From assembly GCA_001275005.1 (NCBI GenBank), contig JWZX01001523.1, positions 1-20,866 of the forward strand: a DNA stretch of 20,866 bases, read 5' to 3'. Below are positions 1 through 7,284 of the stretch, one piece after another. How positions within the stretch are numbered: position 1 is the stretch's first letter; every line of letters begins with the position of its first letter. The stretch comes from Chrysochromulina tobinii (taxonomy: Eukaryota; Haptophyta; Prymnesiales; Chrysochromulinaceae). The notes beneath the pieces are model-generated. The model saw only the letters and a program-made list of their open reading frames with translations, did no database searches and was not told the origin of the DNA. Both the position numbers and the translations under genes were made by a program.

Positions 1-130
1 GAGATTGGTCTGTGTGCCTTTGTGCGTCCGCGTGTCCCGTGTGTCCCGTGTGTGTCCCGGCTCCCCCCGGTGTCTTTTTACCGGGTACGGTAGTGCGCGC
101 TGCGCTCGCTTTCATCCTTCCTTCAACAAC
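1..130 (+). promoter_or_regulatory. Upstream/5' UTR region of the bicupin gene
   Basis: The stretch is rich in short GTGTCCCGT-type direct repeats (about 28-60) followed by a C-rich run. It ends in CTTCAACAACATG at the first plausible initiator ATG at 131. The same reading frame is open back to the window edge, but it gives an Arg/Cys/Val-rich peptide without a signal peptide, so I treat it as untranslated. The 12-mer GTGTGTCCCGGC recurs upstream of the membrane-protein gene near 11670. Confidence 0.4.
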
Positions 131-1633
131 ATGAACGCAGTTTTCCTTTTCGCCGCGTGCGGCGCACTCTCGGCATCCACAGCATCCATCTCACCTAGAC
201 ACCCACATCCCACTCGCCTGCGGGCTTCTAGGTGCCCGCTCTTGGCAGAATCTTCGGGCAGCTTCGCGAGCGTCGTGGTAGCGTGCGGCGACTCGTTTGA
301 CGAGAGGCTTGCGTGGCTGTGCTCGTTGCAAGGCGTGGATGGAAGCCCGCTACTGCGCGTTGAGGAGATTGGACCTGCCGACGCGCCGAGCTACGTGCGC
401 ATCGCCGGTGCTGGCACTTCGATGATCCTCACGCGGGATGGGCCCGCCGCGCCGCTCGTGTTGCGGCTGCCCTCGCTGGTGCCGCATCCCGACACAGCCG
501 AGATGCCCATCGGCTGCCGCGCCCAGCCGATGGCTCTTGACCCGTGCGACTTTGTCGACCGCGCGCTCCCGCCGCCTCTCGCGCCGCTCGAGAGCCTCTT
601 CGATGCTGCGGCTCCCTCCGAGGTCATCATCAGCCGGGCGAGCGGCGAGGGCGCTCAGTGGGGTGTCGGGCGCGCTGGCATGCTCTACCGCGATCTGGTG
701 CCGAGCCGCGCTGGCGGTGCGCTCATCGCGTCGCACATCCGCATTCCGGGCGGCGGCCCCGTTCCCGACTACGTGCACTTCCATCGCGTGCAATTCCAAT
801 TGATTGTATGCCTGGCAGGATGGGTGGAAGTGGTCTATGAGGGCCAGGGGCAACCGTTCGTGCTGCGGCGCGGCGACTTCGTGACGCAGCCGCCCATGAT
901 CCGCCATCGCGTGCTTAGCTCCTCCGAGGGGCTCGAGGTGCTCGAGATCGGTGCTCCCGCCACGCACGCTACCCTTGCAGATCATGAGCATCTGCTCCCG
1001 ATCACCTCCCTCACTGCCGCCGACGACGGCGCCACCCTTGCAGACGCCACGGCCAACCGGCTGCCCAACACGACGCTCTTCGGCGGCCAGCGCTTCGTTC
1101 ACAGCATCTACGAAGAGGCGATGCGAGCGCCAGCCGCACGCGTCGAGGACGGCATCGCGTGGCGGGAGAGCAGCGTGCTTGCAGCCACCGAAGGACTCGT
1201 GCATGTGGCACACGGCGCGGCGCTGTCGATGGGCGAGGGCGCTGTCCTGAGCAACGAGGGCGCCGCGGAAGGCGCCCAGGACGGCGCGGTGGAGCTCGAG
1301 GGATTCGCTCCCCCGCCCGATGGTAGCCTCGCTCGAGGTGGCACCGGCCTCGCCCATGATGCCGCGCACCTGACGATCGCCTTTGTGACTCGTGGCAGTG
1401 CGACGCTCGCGTGCATCGAACGAGATTCGAACGAGATGCGCCTCGACCACCTCGAGCGCGCCGACTGCGCGACGTTGCCGGCCGGCCGGCCGGCGCGCTG
1501 GCTCAAGCCGACGGCCGACTTTGAGGTGATCACCGTCGCCTTCCTCAAGTCCGAAGCAGCGCGCGAGGCAGCGGCGCGGGCGGCGGCCTTGGAGGAGGTC
1601 ATGCAGATGGACCTCTATGAGCAGCAGTCATGA
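131..1633 (+). CDS. Secreted or plastid-targeted bicupin-family protein
   Basis: 500 residues. I start at the ATG at 131 because it opens with a hydrophobic signal peptide (MNAVFLFAACGALSASTA) followed by an Arg/Ser/His-rich stretch resembling a bipartite plastid leader; the frame upstream has no such feature. A cupin barrel lies at about residues 190-300. Motif 1 has His216-x-His218 with Gln223 at the place usually held by Glu, followed by Gly six residues later. Motif 2 (G-D-F-V-T-Q-P-P-M-I-R-H) supplies His259. These match a metal-binding cupin site with a Glu-to-Gln change. A second, weaker cupin-like half follows (about 320-490), so it is a bicupin. From memory the first barrel (IASHIRIP, VPDYVHFH, IRHRVL) closely resembles bacterial cupin proteins of unknown substrate, so transfer from bacteria is possible. 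The C-terminus is Ala/Glu-rich. No intron is visible. The substrate is unknown. Confidence 0.8.
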   Translation: MNAVFLFAACGALSASTASISPRHPHPTRLRASRCPLLAESSGSFASVVVACGDSFDERLAWLCSLQGVDGSPLLRVEEIGPADAPSYVRIAGAGTSMILTRDGPAAPLVLRLPSLVPHPDTAEMPIGCRAQPMALDPCDFVDRALPPPLAPLESLFDAAAPSEVIISRASGEGAQWGVGRAGMLYRDLVPSRAGGALIASHIRIPGGGPVPDYVHFHRVQFQLIVCLAGWVEVVYEGQGQPFVLRRGDFVTQPPMIRHRVLSSSEGLEVLEIGAPATHATLADHEHLLPITSLTAADDGATLADATANRLPNTTLFGGQRFVHSIYEEAMRAPAARVEDGIAWRESSVLAATEGLVHVAHGAALSMGEGAVLSNEGAAEGAQDGAVELEGFAPPPDGSLARGGTGLAHDAAHLTIAFVTRGSATLACIERDSNEMRLDHLERADCATLPAGRPARWLKPTADFEVITVAFLKSEAAREAAARAAALEEVMQMDLYEQQS

Positions 1634-1792
1634 GGAGCAGACGTCTCAGACAGGGCACGAATAGTGGGCCTTGAACGGGACGCTAGACTGTACTTGTACC
1701 GTCGTGCTTGCGCAGGGACAGCGAATAGTGATAGAGCAAATCGGTAAACGTGTTAATTCACACCTCGAAGCCCGTCCTAGATTCTTGCGATA
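1634..1792 (+). promoter_or_regulatory. Intergenic region with TTCACAC element upstream of the response regulator
   Basis: Short spacer between two plus-strand genes. It contains TTCACAC at 1757-1763, 36 bases before the ATG at 1793. The same heptamer sits at comparable distances upstream of several other genes in the window. No RNA gene or repeat is seen. Confidence 0.35.
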
Positions 1793-2547
1793 ATGTCGGT
1801 TCTCATGTTGCTGCTTGTCATCGGCTTGCCCACGGCCGGTTCGCACCGGCCGGTTCGCCAGCCGGTTCGCACCGGCCGGGGTCGCTCAGGTGCTATCCGC
1901 TGCGCCACGTCGCGGGCCGGTCCGCGGCTGCTCCTCGTCGACGAGGCGGACAGCATGCGCAACGCGCTACAGCGATACTTTGAGCAGCGTGGCTTCCGGT
2001 GTGACGCGGTCGCGACAGGGCACGCAGCGCTGGAGATGTTGGCGCGCGCGCCGCCACCGGACGTGCTGATCACTGAGGTGTTGACCTCGCCCGAGAGCGT
2101 GGATGGCCTCGACCTGCTGCACGCAGTGCGTGCCGACCCGCGACTATGCGGCACTCCGGTGGTGCTGCTGACCACGCGCGGGCTGACGTCGGACCGCGTC
2201 GCCGGATTCAGCGCGGGCGCGTCGGCGTACGTCAGCAAGCCCTTCGACGCCGATGAGCTCGTCGCCATCGTGCGCGCGCTCGCGCAGAATGCGATGCTCG
2301 CGCGAGGCGCACTCGTCGGCACGGAGGTGCATCAATTGAGGGCGGAGGTGGCGCAGATTCGGCAGCTGCTGCAGGCGGTGCTCTTCTCGACAGGCAAAGG
2401 TACGACGCGCTATTCGATGCCAGGCGTCGACGAGATCCTCCGCACCCGGCCAGCGCCGCTGCAGTTGCCGAGCGTAGGCAGCGCGCTAGATAGCAGCGCC
2501 AGCAGCAGCGTCAGCAGCAGCGCCAGCAGCGCCAGCAGCGCCAGCAG

Positions 2548-2588
<41 letters not shown>

Positions 2589-3156
2589 GCAGCAGCGCCG
2601 GTGGTGGCGCCAGCCTCGGAGGTGGTGGCGGCAGCATCAGCGGTGGCGGCGATGCTGGCGGCGCCAAGCGTGGGACGGGACTGCCTCCCATGCCGTTGCC
2701 GCGCCTGCCGCTGCCGCCCATGCCACTGCCGCTGGGGGCGATGGAGGTACCCAAACTCACACGTCGGGAGATGTCGGTGCTCGAGCTCGTGGGAGATGGC
2801 AAGCTCAATAAGGAGATCGCCGCCCAGCTGGGCGTCGGGCTCCGGTACGTGGAGAAGGTCGTGCGACAGCTCCTTGAGAAGACGAACTCGCCGAACCGTA
2901 CGGCCCTTGTGCGTCGTGCCCTCCAGGTAAGCATGCCCTGCTTGCCTCTGCTCGCCTCTGCTCGCCTCTGCTCGCCTCTGCTCGCCTCTGCTCGCCTCTG
3001 CTCGCCTCCCCACACTCTGTGAGTGCCTTTTGAGCGCGCGCGGCCTCGCCGGATGCTGACCCAAATTAGGATGCTGACCCGAATTAGGATGCTGACCGGG
3101 CCCTCGTGCGGCGTGAGCACGGCACGGCGCTCGCAGATGGGTTTGCTCTTCGATGA
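1793..3156 (+). CDS. Ycf29-like receiver-HTH response regulator, probably plastid-targeted (2 exons)
   Basis: CDS join(1793..2926,3118..3156), 390 residues. The N-terminus is hydrophobic (MSVLMLLLVIGLPTAGS), then Arg-rich, which suggests a signal plus plastid transit peptide. The receiver domain (about 46-160) keeps the acidic pair Asp50/Glu51, Thr127 and Lys149, with GLTSDRVAGF and KPFDADELVAIV, which I recall as typical of the cyanobacterial/plastid Ycf29 (TctD-like) group. The phosphoacceptor position is Glu95 (LITEV), not Asp, and there are two extra residues before the following Asp-Gly. A Ser-rich (AGC codon run, about 232-270), Gly- and Pro-rich linker precedes a LuxR/NarL helix-turn-helix (321-378: KLTRRE, LNKEIAAQLG, VEKVVRQLLEKT). 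The exon ends at CAG|GTAAGC. Joining to GTGAG|CAC keeps the frame and adds HGTALADGFALR, and His-Gly after the final ALQ fits the family. Likely role: DNA-binding regulator in the plastid. Confidence 0.8.
2927..3117 (+). repeat. Intron made largely of two tandem-repeat arrays
   Basis: The 191-bp intron has a strong donor (GTAAGC) and a plausible acceptor (GTGAG). Its first half is a 10-bp tandem array (TCTGCTCGCC, about seven copies, roughly 2936-3008). Its second half holds two full copies and one partial copy of an 18-bp unit beginning GGATGCTGACC (3051-3068, 3069-3086, 3087-3100). Each copy carries CTGAC, a branch-point-like motif. Splicing is inferred from frame and family ending, not from transcripts. 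Confidence 0.65.
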
Positions 3157-3406
3157 GCCTCTGCCGTCACGACCCGTCATCCAGATGGGCGGCAGGAACT
3201 TCCCACAGATCCCACCCGCCGAGGAGGTGGCGCGTCAGGGGCAGCAGGGGCAGCAGGGGCAACAGGCGCAGCATGGGTAACAGGCTTAGACGATTTAGGC
3301 ACGGAGGATGTGAGTAACATTGCGCCGTATTGAGCGGCCTCGATTTCGACACAGGAATCTAACGAAACACGATTCGTCGAAACAGCCGGTCGTCTTCTCA
3401 ACAAAG
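3157..3406 (+). other. Intergenic region with 9-bp Gly/Gln-like tandem repeat
   Basis: Between the response regulator and the next ATG. It contains a short imperfect tandem of CAGGGGCAG (about 3236-3272) and, just before the next gene, an AT-richer leader. No TTCACAC element is found here. An open frame crosses part of it, but this is only the unspliced continuation from the intron, so I do not call it coding. Confidence 0.4.
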
Positions 3407-4621
3407 ATGCTCCTGCTCTCTGGGTGTCTCCTCCTCAGCGCGATCCATGCGCTGCGGCTGGCGCCGCCCGTGATGCGGCTGGGGTCGCCTGCGCGGTCCC
3501 CGTCAGATGCCGAGCAGCAATCACAACACATGGCTCGCCATAGCGGCCGTGGTAACCAGCTCTCCACTGAGCCTCGAATGGATCACGACCTGCACCCGAC
3601 TGGCCGCAATGCCGCGGAGGCCGTGGCCACCGAGGCCGCTGCGCGACCACCAATGACTCGCGCGCGTGCGATGCAGCGCGCCCGCGCTGAGGCACAGCAC
3701 GTAGGATCGTTGACGCGGGACGCGGCACCGGCCGCAGGGAGTCCGATGTCGGAGCAGCGGCGGACTCGGCCGGCTCCGTACCGAGATGAGGCGCAGTGGC
3801 CAGCTCCAAACCGAGGCGCACCGCAGACCACCGTGCAGGGCGGCTCGCTCCGCACCTTCAGCGGCGCTACCGACAACGTGGAGATCAACCTCGGCACGAA
3901 TGGTCGGCCGATGGACGCGACTGTTGAGGTGTGGGAGGGACCTGGCAGCACGCCGGTTCAGATGCGCGCCTACGGCGACGACGGCGCGCAACGACCCATA
4001 AACGCCGTCGTGGGCGGCACGCGCCGCTCCGCCTACTCGCCCACGCCGAAGACAGTCGCGATCAGGAACACCGGCCCTATGGAGTTTCCCATCTCCGGCG
4101 CCGTCGCGCCCGCGGAGCGTCCGGCCATCCCGCTGCACTCGCTCTCTGAACTGAGCGACGCGGCAATCGAGCTCGGTCTCGTCAGACCAGACGAGTCTTA
4201 CTCGCGCTCCTCCAAAGTGATCCAAGGCGACTCGCACCGCACGTATGGGATTGATGGGATCGTCGACTCGGTGCAAGTCCTCATCACGAGCGACGGCTAT
4301 CCGGTCTACGCGCGGATCGAGATCCTTCAGGGTCCGAGCTGCGTGCGAAGTGGGATCGAGCTCTACACCGACAATGGAGCCGGCCGACCTATCCTTTACA
4401 CCCTCGAGACTCCGGGCTACGGCTGCGTGATCGAGATCCACAACACAGGCCCGATGGAGTACCCGGTGACCGCCCTCGTCGTGCCGAAAGAGATCAACCG
4501 CGACAAGCCGTCAAACGACGAAGATTTCGAGGTGGTGATAGGAGGAACCGACAGCGATTTCCATCGCCGACGCGGAAGGAGTGGGCGGTACGCCGCCCAA
4601 GATTATCACACGGTGTACTGA
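3407..4621 (+). CDS. Secreted/plastid protein with two tandem copies of an uncharacterised algal domain
   Basis: 404 residues from the ATG at 3407, chosen because MLLLSGCLLLSAIHALRLAPP forms a clear signal peptide; the 29 codons before it are Arg/His-rich and lack one. Residues about 30-140 are low-complexity and Arg/Ala-rich. Two related domains follow, about 145-234 and 273-358. Each has an RTF/RTY start, a strand ending in V-E/V-Q-V, a 'GRPMDATVEVWEGPG' or 'GYPVYARIEILQGPS' segment, a run ending in 'RPI', and 'IRNTGPMEFPISGAV' or 'IHNTGPMEYPVTALV'. From memory, close relatives occur in diatoms and haptophytes as proteins of unknown function. The second copy has gained cysteines (SCV, GYGCV) that could pair. 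The C-terminal tail is acidic, then basic. No catalytic motif is recognised. Confidence 0.75.
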   Translation: MLLLSGCLLLSAIHALRLAPPVMRLGSPARSPSDAEQQSQHMARHSGRGNQLSTEPRMDHDLHPTGRNAAEAVATEAAARPPMTRARAMQRARAEAQHVGSLTRDAAPAAGSPMSEQRRTRPAPYRDEAQWPAPNRGAPQTTVQGGSLRTFSGATDNVEINLGTNGRPMDATVEVWEGPGSTPVQMRAYGDDGAQRPINAVVGGTRRSAYSPTPKTVAIRNTGPMEFPISGAVAPAERPAIPLHSLSELSDAAIELGLVRPDESYSRSSKVIQGDSHRTYGIDGIVDSVQVLITSDGYPVYARIEILQGPSCVRSGIELYTDNGAGRPILYTLETPGYGCVIEIHNTGPMEYPVTALVVPKEINRDKPSNDEDFEVVIGGTDSDFHRRRGRSGRYAAQDYHTVY

Positions 4622-4770
4622 CCCTCGGTGTACTGGCACTCGAGAAAACAGATGTATGGATGTCCTATGAGTTAGGCAGCTATTTTTCCTACTGGACGAC
4701 AATTCTAGGTTCCCTAGGTGCTACGTATTCACACTCTCTGACCTGAGAAGCAGAGATCCCCGGAGAGGCT
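4622..4770 (+). promoter_or_regulatory. Short spacer with TTCACAC element
   Basis: Spacer of 149 bases, more AT-rich than its neighbours. TTCACAC lies at 4728-4734, 43 bases before the ATG at 4771. Nothing else is recognised. Confidence 0.35.
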
Positions 4771-6450
4771 ATGTGCCTCGTGGTCGCGTTGTTGGTGGCG
4801 TCCGCGCTGGCTCGGTGCGCGCCGCCCGAGTGCCGCACATCTCGGCGTGCTGTGTTTTCGGAGGCTGCTCCTGGTCAACGCCTGCGTGGAGGGCAGGCGG
4901 ACCGCGGCTACCCAGGTGCAGGCAACCCTTGGGGAGTGCCGCAAGGCGGCGTGGGTCCTCCGCAGCCGGGTGGCAGCGCACCTCAGCCGGGCTGGTCAGA
5001 TCCCTACGGTGGCGCGCCCACCCAACCGCCCAGTGGCGCCGGCACCGCGTCTGCGTGGGGCGCTCCGCCCACCGGCAGCCCGACGGAGGCGCCACCAACT
5101 TCCAGCGCCGGCTATCCGGTCAGCCAGCCCTCGTCATACGACGCATCGCCGTATCCGGGCAGCCAGCCCTCGTCATACGGCGCATCGCCGTATCCGGGCA
5201 GCCAGCCCTCGTCATACGGCGCATCGCCGTATCCGGGCAGCCAGCCCTCGTCATATGGCGCATCGCCATACGGCGGCGCGCCGGCGGCGGCGGATCCTTA
5301 CGGCGCCAGCCCGTACGGCGCGCCGCCAGCGGATCCATACGGCGCCAACCCATACGGCGCGCCGCCAGCGGATCCATACGGCGCCAACCCGTATGGAGGC
5401 TTCAACGCGAATCCATATGGCGGCAACCCGTACGGTGGCTACGCGCCGCCGCCGCCGCCCAAGCTGGACGTATCGGCCAAGTTGAAATCGTGGGGGCTCG
5501 ATGCGATGAAGGCTCTCGGTCTCGATGAGGAGAGCCGGGCGGAGGCCAAACGCAAGGCGGAGGCGGAGAAGGCCGCCGCCGCCGCCGCCGCCGCCGAGCG
5601 TGCCCGTGCGGAGGTGCCGCCGTGGGCGATGGCCCAGCAGCAGGGCATCGCTCACAGCCAAGGCTACCCGTCACCGCAGCCGTATGGTCAGCCGCCGCCC
5701 TATGGTCAGCCGCAGCAGCCGCCAGCGCAGCAGCAGCCGCCACCGTCGGCGTACGGGCAGCCGCCGTCAGCGTATGGGCAGCAGGCGCCTCCGTATGGGC
5801 AGCAGGCGCCTCCGTATGGGCAGCAGGCGCCTCCGTATGGGCAGCAGGCGCCTCCCAGCTATGGCGCTGGCGCGTACGGCCAGCCCCCGCCGTACGGTGC
5901 GTCGCAACAGTCGCCGCCGCCGCCGCAGCAGCTTCCAAGCCAACCGCCGGCAGGGAGCAATCCCGGGCAAACTCCCGGGCAAGGCGAGCTCCAGTTTGGA
6001 GGTCCACCGGGGGCGATGCCCGTGGGGGCGATGCCAGGGCAGCAGACGTCATACGGATCGCCGCACGCTTGGGGTGCGCCGCCGCCGCCGCAGCAGCCGC
6101 CGCCGCCGCAGCCGCCGCCGCCGCAGCAGCAGCCCCAGCCGCCTCAGCCCTCGCCGCCTACTGCCGATTGGGGCGCACGGCCGTGGGAGCAGCCGCCGCC
6201 GAGTGGCGGCATGCCGCCCGGGGGTCAGCAGATGCCGCCGCCGCCGCAGTCGATGCCAGGGCAGCCCGCAAGCACCATGCCCCCGCCGCCACAGACGATG
6301 CCCACGCAGCAGAGCCATGGCGCCAACGGTGGGTACCAAGGAAGCTATCCCACGTATGCGACGCAGTCGGTGCCGGCGGCGACGGTCGAGGCGAGCGCTG
6401 AGGGCTCGATGGGCTCGATGGGCCAGGCGGCACCCGCGCCGTCCGAATGA
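4771..6450 (+). CDS. Low-complexity Pro/Gln/Gly/Tyr-rich secreted protein
   Basis: 559 residues. The start is supported by a signal peptide (MCLVVALLVASALA) followed by a basic stretch ending RLRGG. The body consists of tandem repeats: four 13-residue SQPSSYGASPYPG-type units (about 118-168), about three 13-residue YGAPPADPYGANP-type units (about 174-210), then after residue 330 four 7-residue YGQQAPP units and Pro/Gln-rich sequence. One island is not low-complexity: residues about 230-290, starting PKLDVSAKLKSWGLDAMKALGLDEE, then a Lys/Glu/Ala helix and PPWAM. This is probably the functional or anchoring helix. The Tyr/Gly/Gln/Pro composition is like disordered, phase-separating or extracellular-matrix proteins. 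No known family is recognised. Coding is supported by the signal peptide and by silent third-position changes between repeat units. Confidence 0.65.
   Translation: MCLVVALLVASALARCAPPECRTSRRAVFSEAAPGQRLRGGQADRGYPGAGNPWGVPQGGVGPPQPGGSAPQPGWSDPYGGAPTQPPSGAGTASAWGAPPTGSPTEAPPTSSAGYPVSQPSSYDASPYPGSQPSSYGASPYPGSQPSSYGASPYPGSQPSSYGASPYGGAPAAADPYGASPYGAPPADPYGANPYGAPPADPYGANPYGGFNANPYGGNPYGGYAPPPPPKLDVSAKLKSWGLDAMKALGLDEESRAEAKRKAEAEKAAAAAAAAERARAEVPPWAMAQQQGIAHSQGYPSPQPYGQPPPYGQPQQPPAQQQPPPSAYGQPPSAYGQQAPPYGQQAPPYGQQAPPYGQQAPPSYGAGAYGQPPPYGASQQSPPPPQQLPSQPPAGSNPGQTPGQGELQFGGPPGAMPVGAMPGQQTSYGSPHAWGAPPPPQQPPPPQPPPPQQQPQPPQPSPPTADWGARPWEQPPPSGGMPPGGQQMPPPPQSMPGQPASTMPPPPQTMPTQQSHGANGGYQGSYPTYATQSVPAATVEASAEGSMGSMGQAAPAPSE
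5122..5396 (+). repeat. Two 39-bp tandem arrays inside the coding region
   Basis: Array one has units at 5122, 5161, 5200 and a partial at 5239. Array two has units at 5290, 5329 and a partial at 5368. Both have a 39-bp period (13 codons), encoding SQPSSYGASPYPG-like and DPYGANPYGAPPA-like units. Confidence 0.9.
5773..5856 (+). repeat. 21-bp coding tandem array
   Basis: Four near-identical 21-bp units starting TATGGGCAGCAGGCGCC (5773, 5794, 5815, 5836) encode YGQQAPP. The period is a multiple of three, so the frame is kept. Confidence 0.9.
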
Positions 6451-6616
6451 GCTGTCTGGGTGAGCGAGAGCCAAGCCCGAGGGTAGGGGCGCGCCAGGCG
6501 CCGAAAACGTCGCCCCAAGACGGCGTAAGTGGAGGAGAGCTTGTGCGCGCGCCAGGGGCGCATCGGAGCTCTGACGTCTTCGCGCGTGCACCAGCGCACA
6601 CAGTGCGGGATGGGGC

Positions 6617-6691
6617 GGGGGGCGGTCATCTCGCATGCATAATAGGGGGGGGGTGTTGTGACGCCTCGGGGGGCGGTCATCTCGCATGCAT
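6617..6691 (-). repeat. 24-bp direct repeat related to an intron unit
   Basis: GGGCGGTCATCTCGCATGCAT occurs twice, 51 bp apart. Read on the minus strand it gives TGCATGCGAGATGACCGCCC, which matches the unit in the ankyrin-gene intron (TGCATGCTGATGACCGCCC at 18681-18820) except for one small difference. Confidence 0.7.
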
Positions 6692-7072
6692 GTGGAGGGC
6701 GCATCTGCTGGACCAGGTAGCCGCGGGCCGATCGCACGGCCGTGCGACGCAGCTCTAACTCCCGTGCGTGGAGTTGTTCGCGTTGCCTCGGCCACAGCCT
6801 CGCGCGCGCGTCCGATGTCTGTCATGTGGGTGTGCTTTGAGGCGGGGGCGGAGCTTCGACGCGAACCGACACGTCGGTCGTTTTGATTAGCAATCCTACG
6901 CTTTTCAGATCGTACTCTGGATCGGATACACAGCCATTATCCGACTTGCGACTACGAAAATCGTCTATCCGCGATCCCGGATCGCCGAGGCAGCCGGCCA
7001 GGGCCGTCGGCCGACGCGAGCGACTCAGACGAGAGCTCTCGAGTCCCGTCCAGGCAGATAGCGATTTGGTAA

Positions 7073-7210
7073 GAAGTCGCTCTCGCAATAGACGAGCTGC
7101 GCCTTCTTTTGCCTTCTCATAGCTTCCTAGAAGTCGCTCTCGTCCAATTGACGAGCTGCGCTTTCCTGCGTTGCATCGAAGTAGCTCTCGCCGTCGACAA
7201 GGTGCCCCTT
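7073..7210. repeat. Three decayed copies of a roughly 50-bp repeat
   Basis: GAAGTCGCTCTCG starts at 7073 and 7130, and a diverged GAAGTAGCTCTCG at 7178. The first two are followed by CAATnGACGAGCTGCG. They lie in the likely 3' untranslated region of the minus-strand ADP-ribosyltransferase gene. Confidence 0.6.
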
Positions 7211-7284
7211 TTCTCTACCGCTTTCCCTGACGTACGTGGCACCCAGTAAAGCCGTATAGCGTGTGGTTCTGAGTTCTGAGCGGA

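Larger units (their letters stand above)
6451..7284. other. Gene-free 834-bp region between convergent genes
   Basis: This holds the 3' sides of the low-complexity gene (plus) and the ADP-ribosyltransferase gene (minus). No frame shows the third-base bias of the neighbours. It contains a 24-bp direct repeat at about 6617-6640 and 6668-6691 and a decayed three-copy repeat at 7073-7210. No RNA gene is recognised. Confidence 0.5.

Noticed and set aside
350-1450. 366-codon minus-strand ORF across the bicupin gene
   Set aside because: Arg/His-rich antisense shadow; cupin motifs and signal peptide are on the plus strand.
2410-3180. Minus-strand ORF with a long leucine run
   Set aside because: The leucine run is the complement of the AGC serine codons in the response-regulator linker.
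3118-3280. Extension of the response regulator through the open frame ending in QGQQGQQ
   Set aside because: It requires translating the intron arrays; the spliced ending HGTALADGFALR fits the family end better.
5122-5396. CRISPR-like array (regular 39-bp period)
   Set aside because: No spacers; units are contiguous, in frame and coding.
5525-6463. Arg-rich plus-strand ORF overlapping the low-complexity gene
   Set aside because: Out-of-frame reading of Pro/Gln repeats; no signal peptide, no motif.
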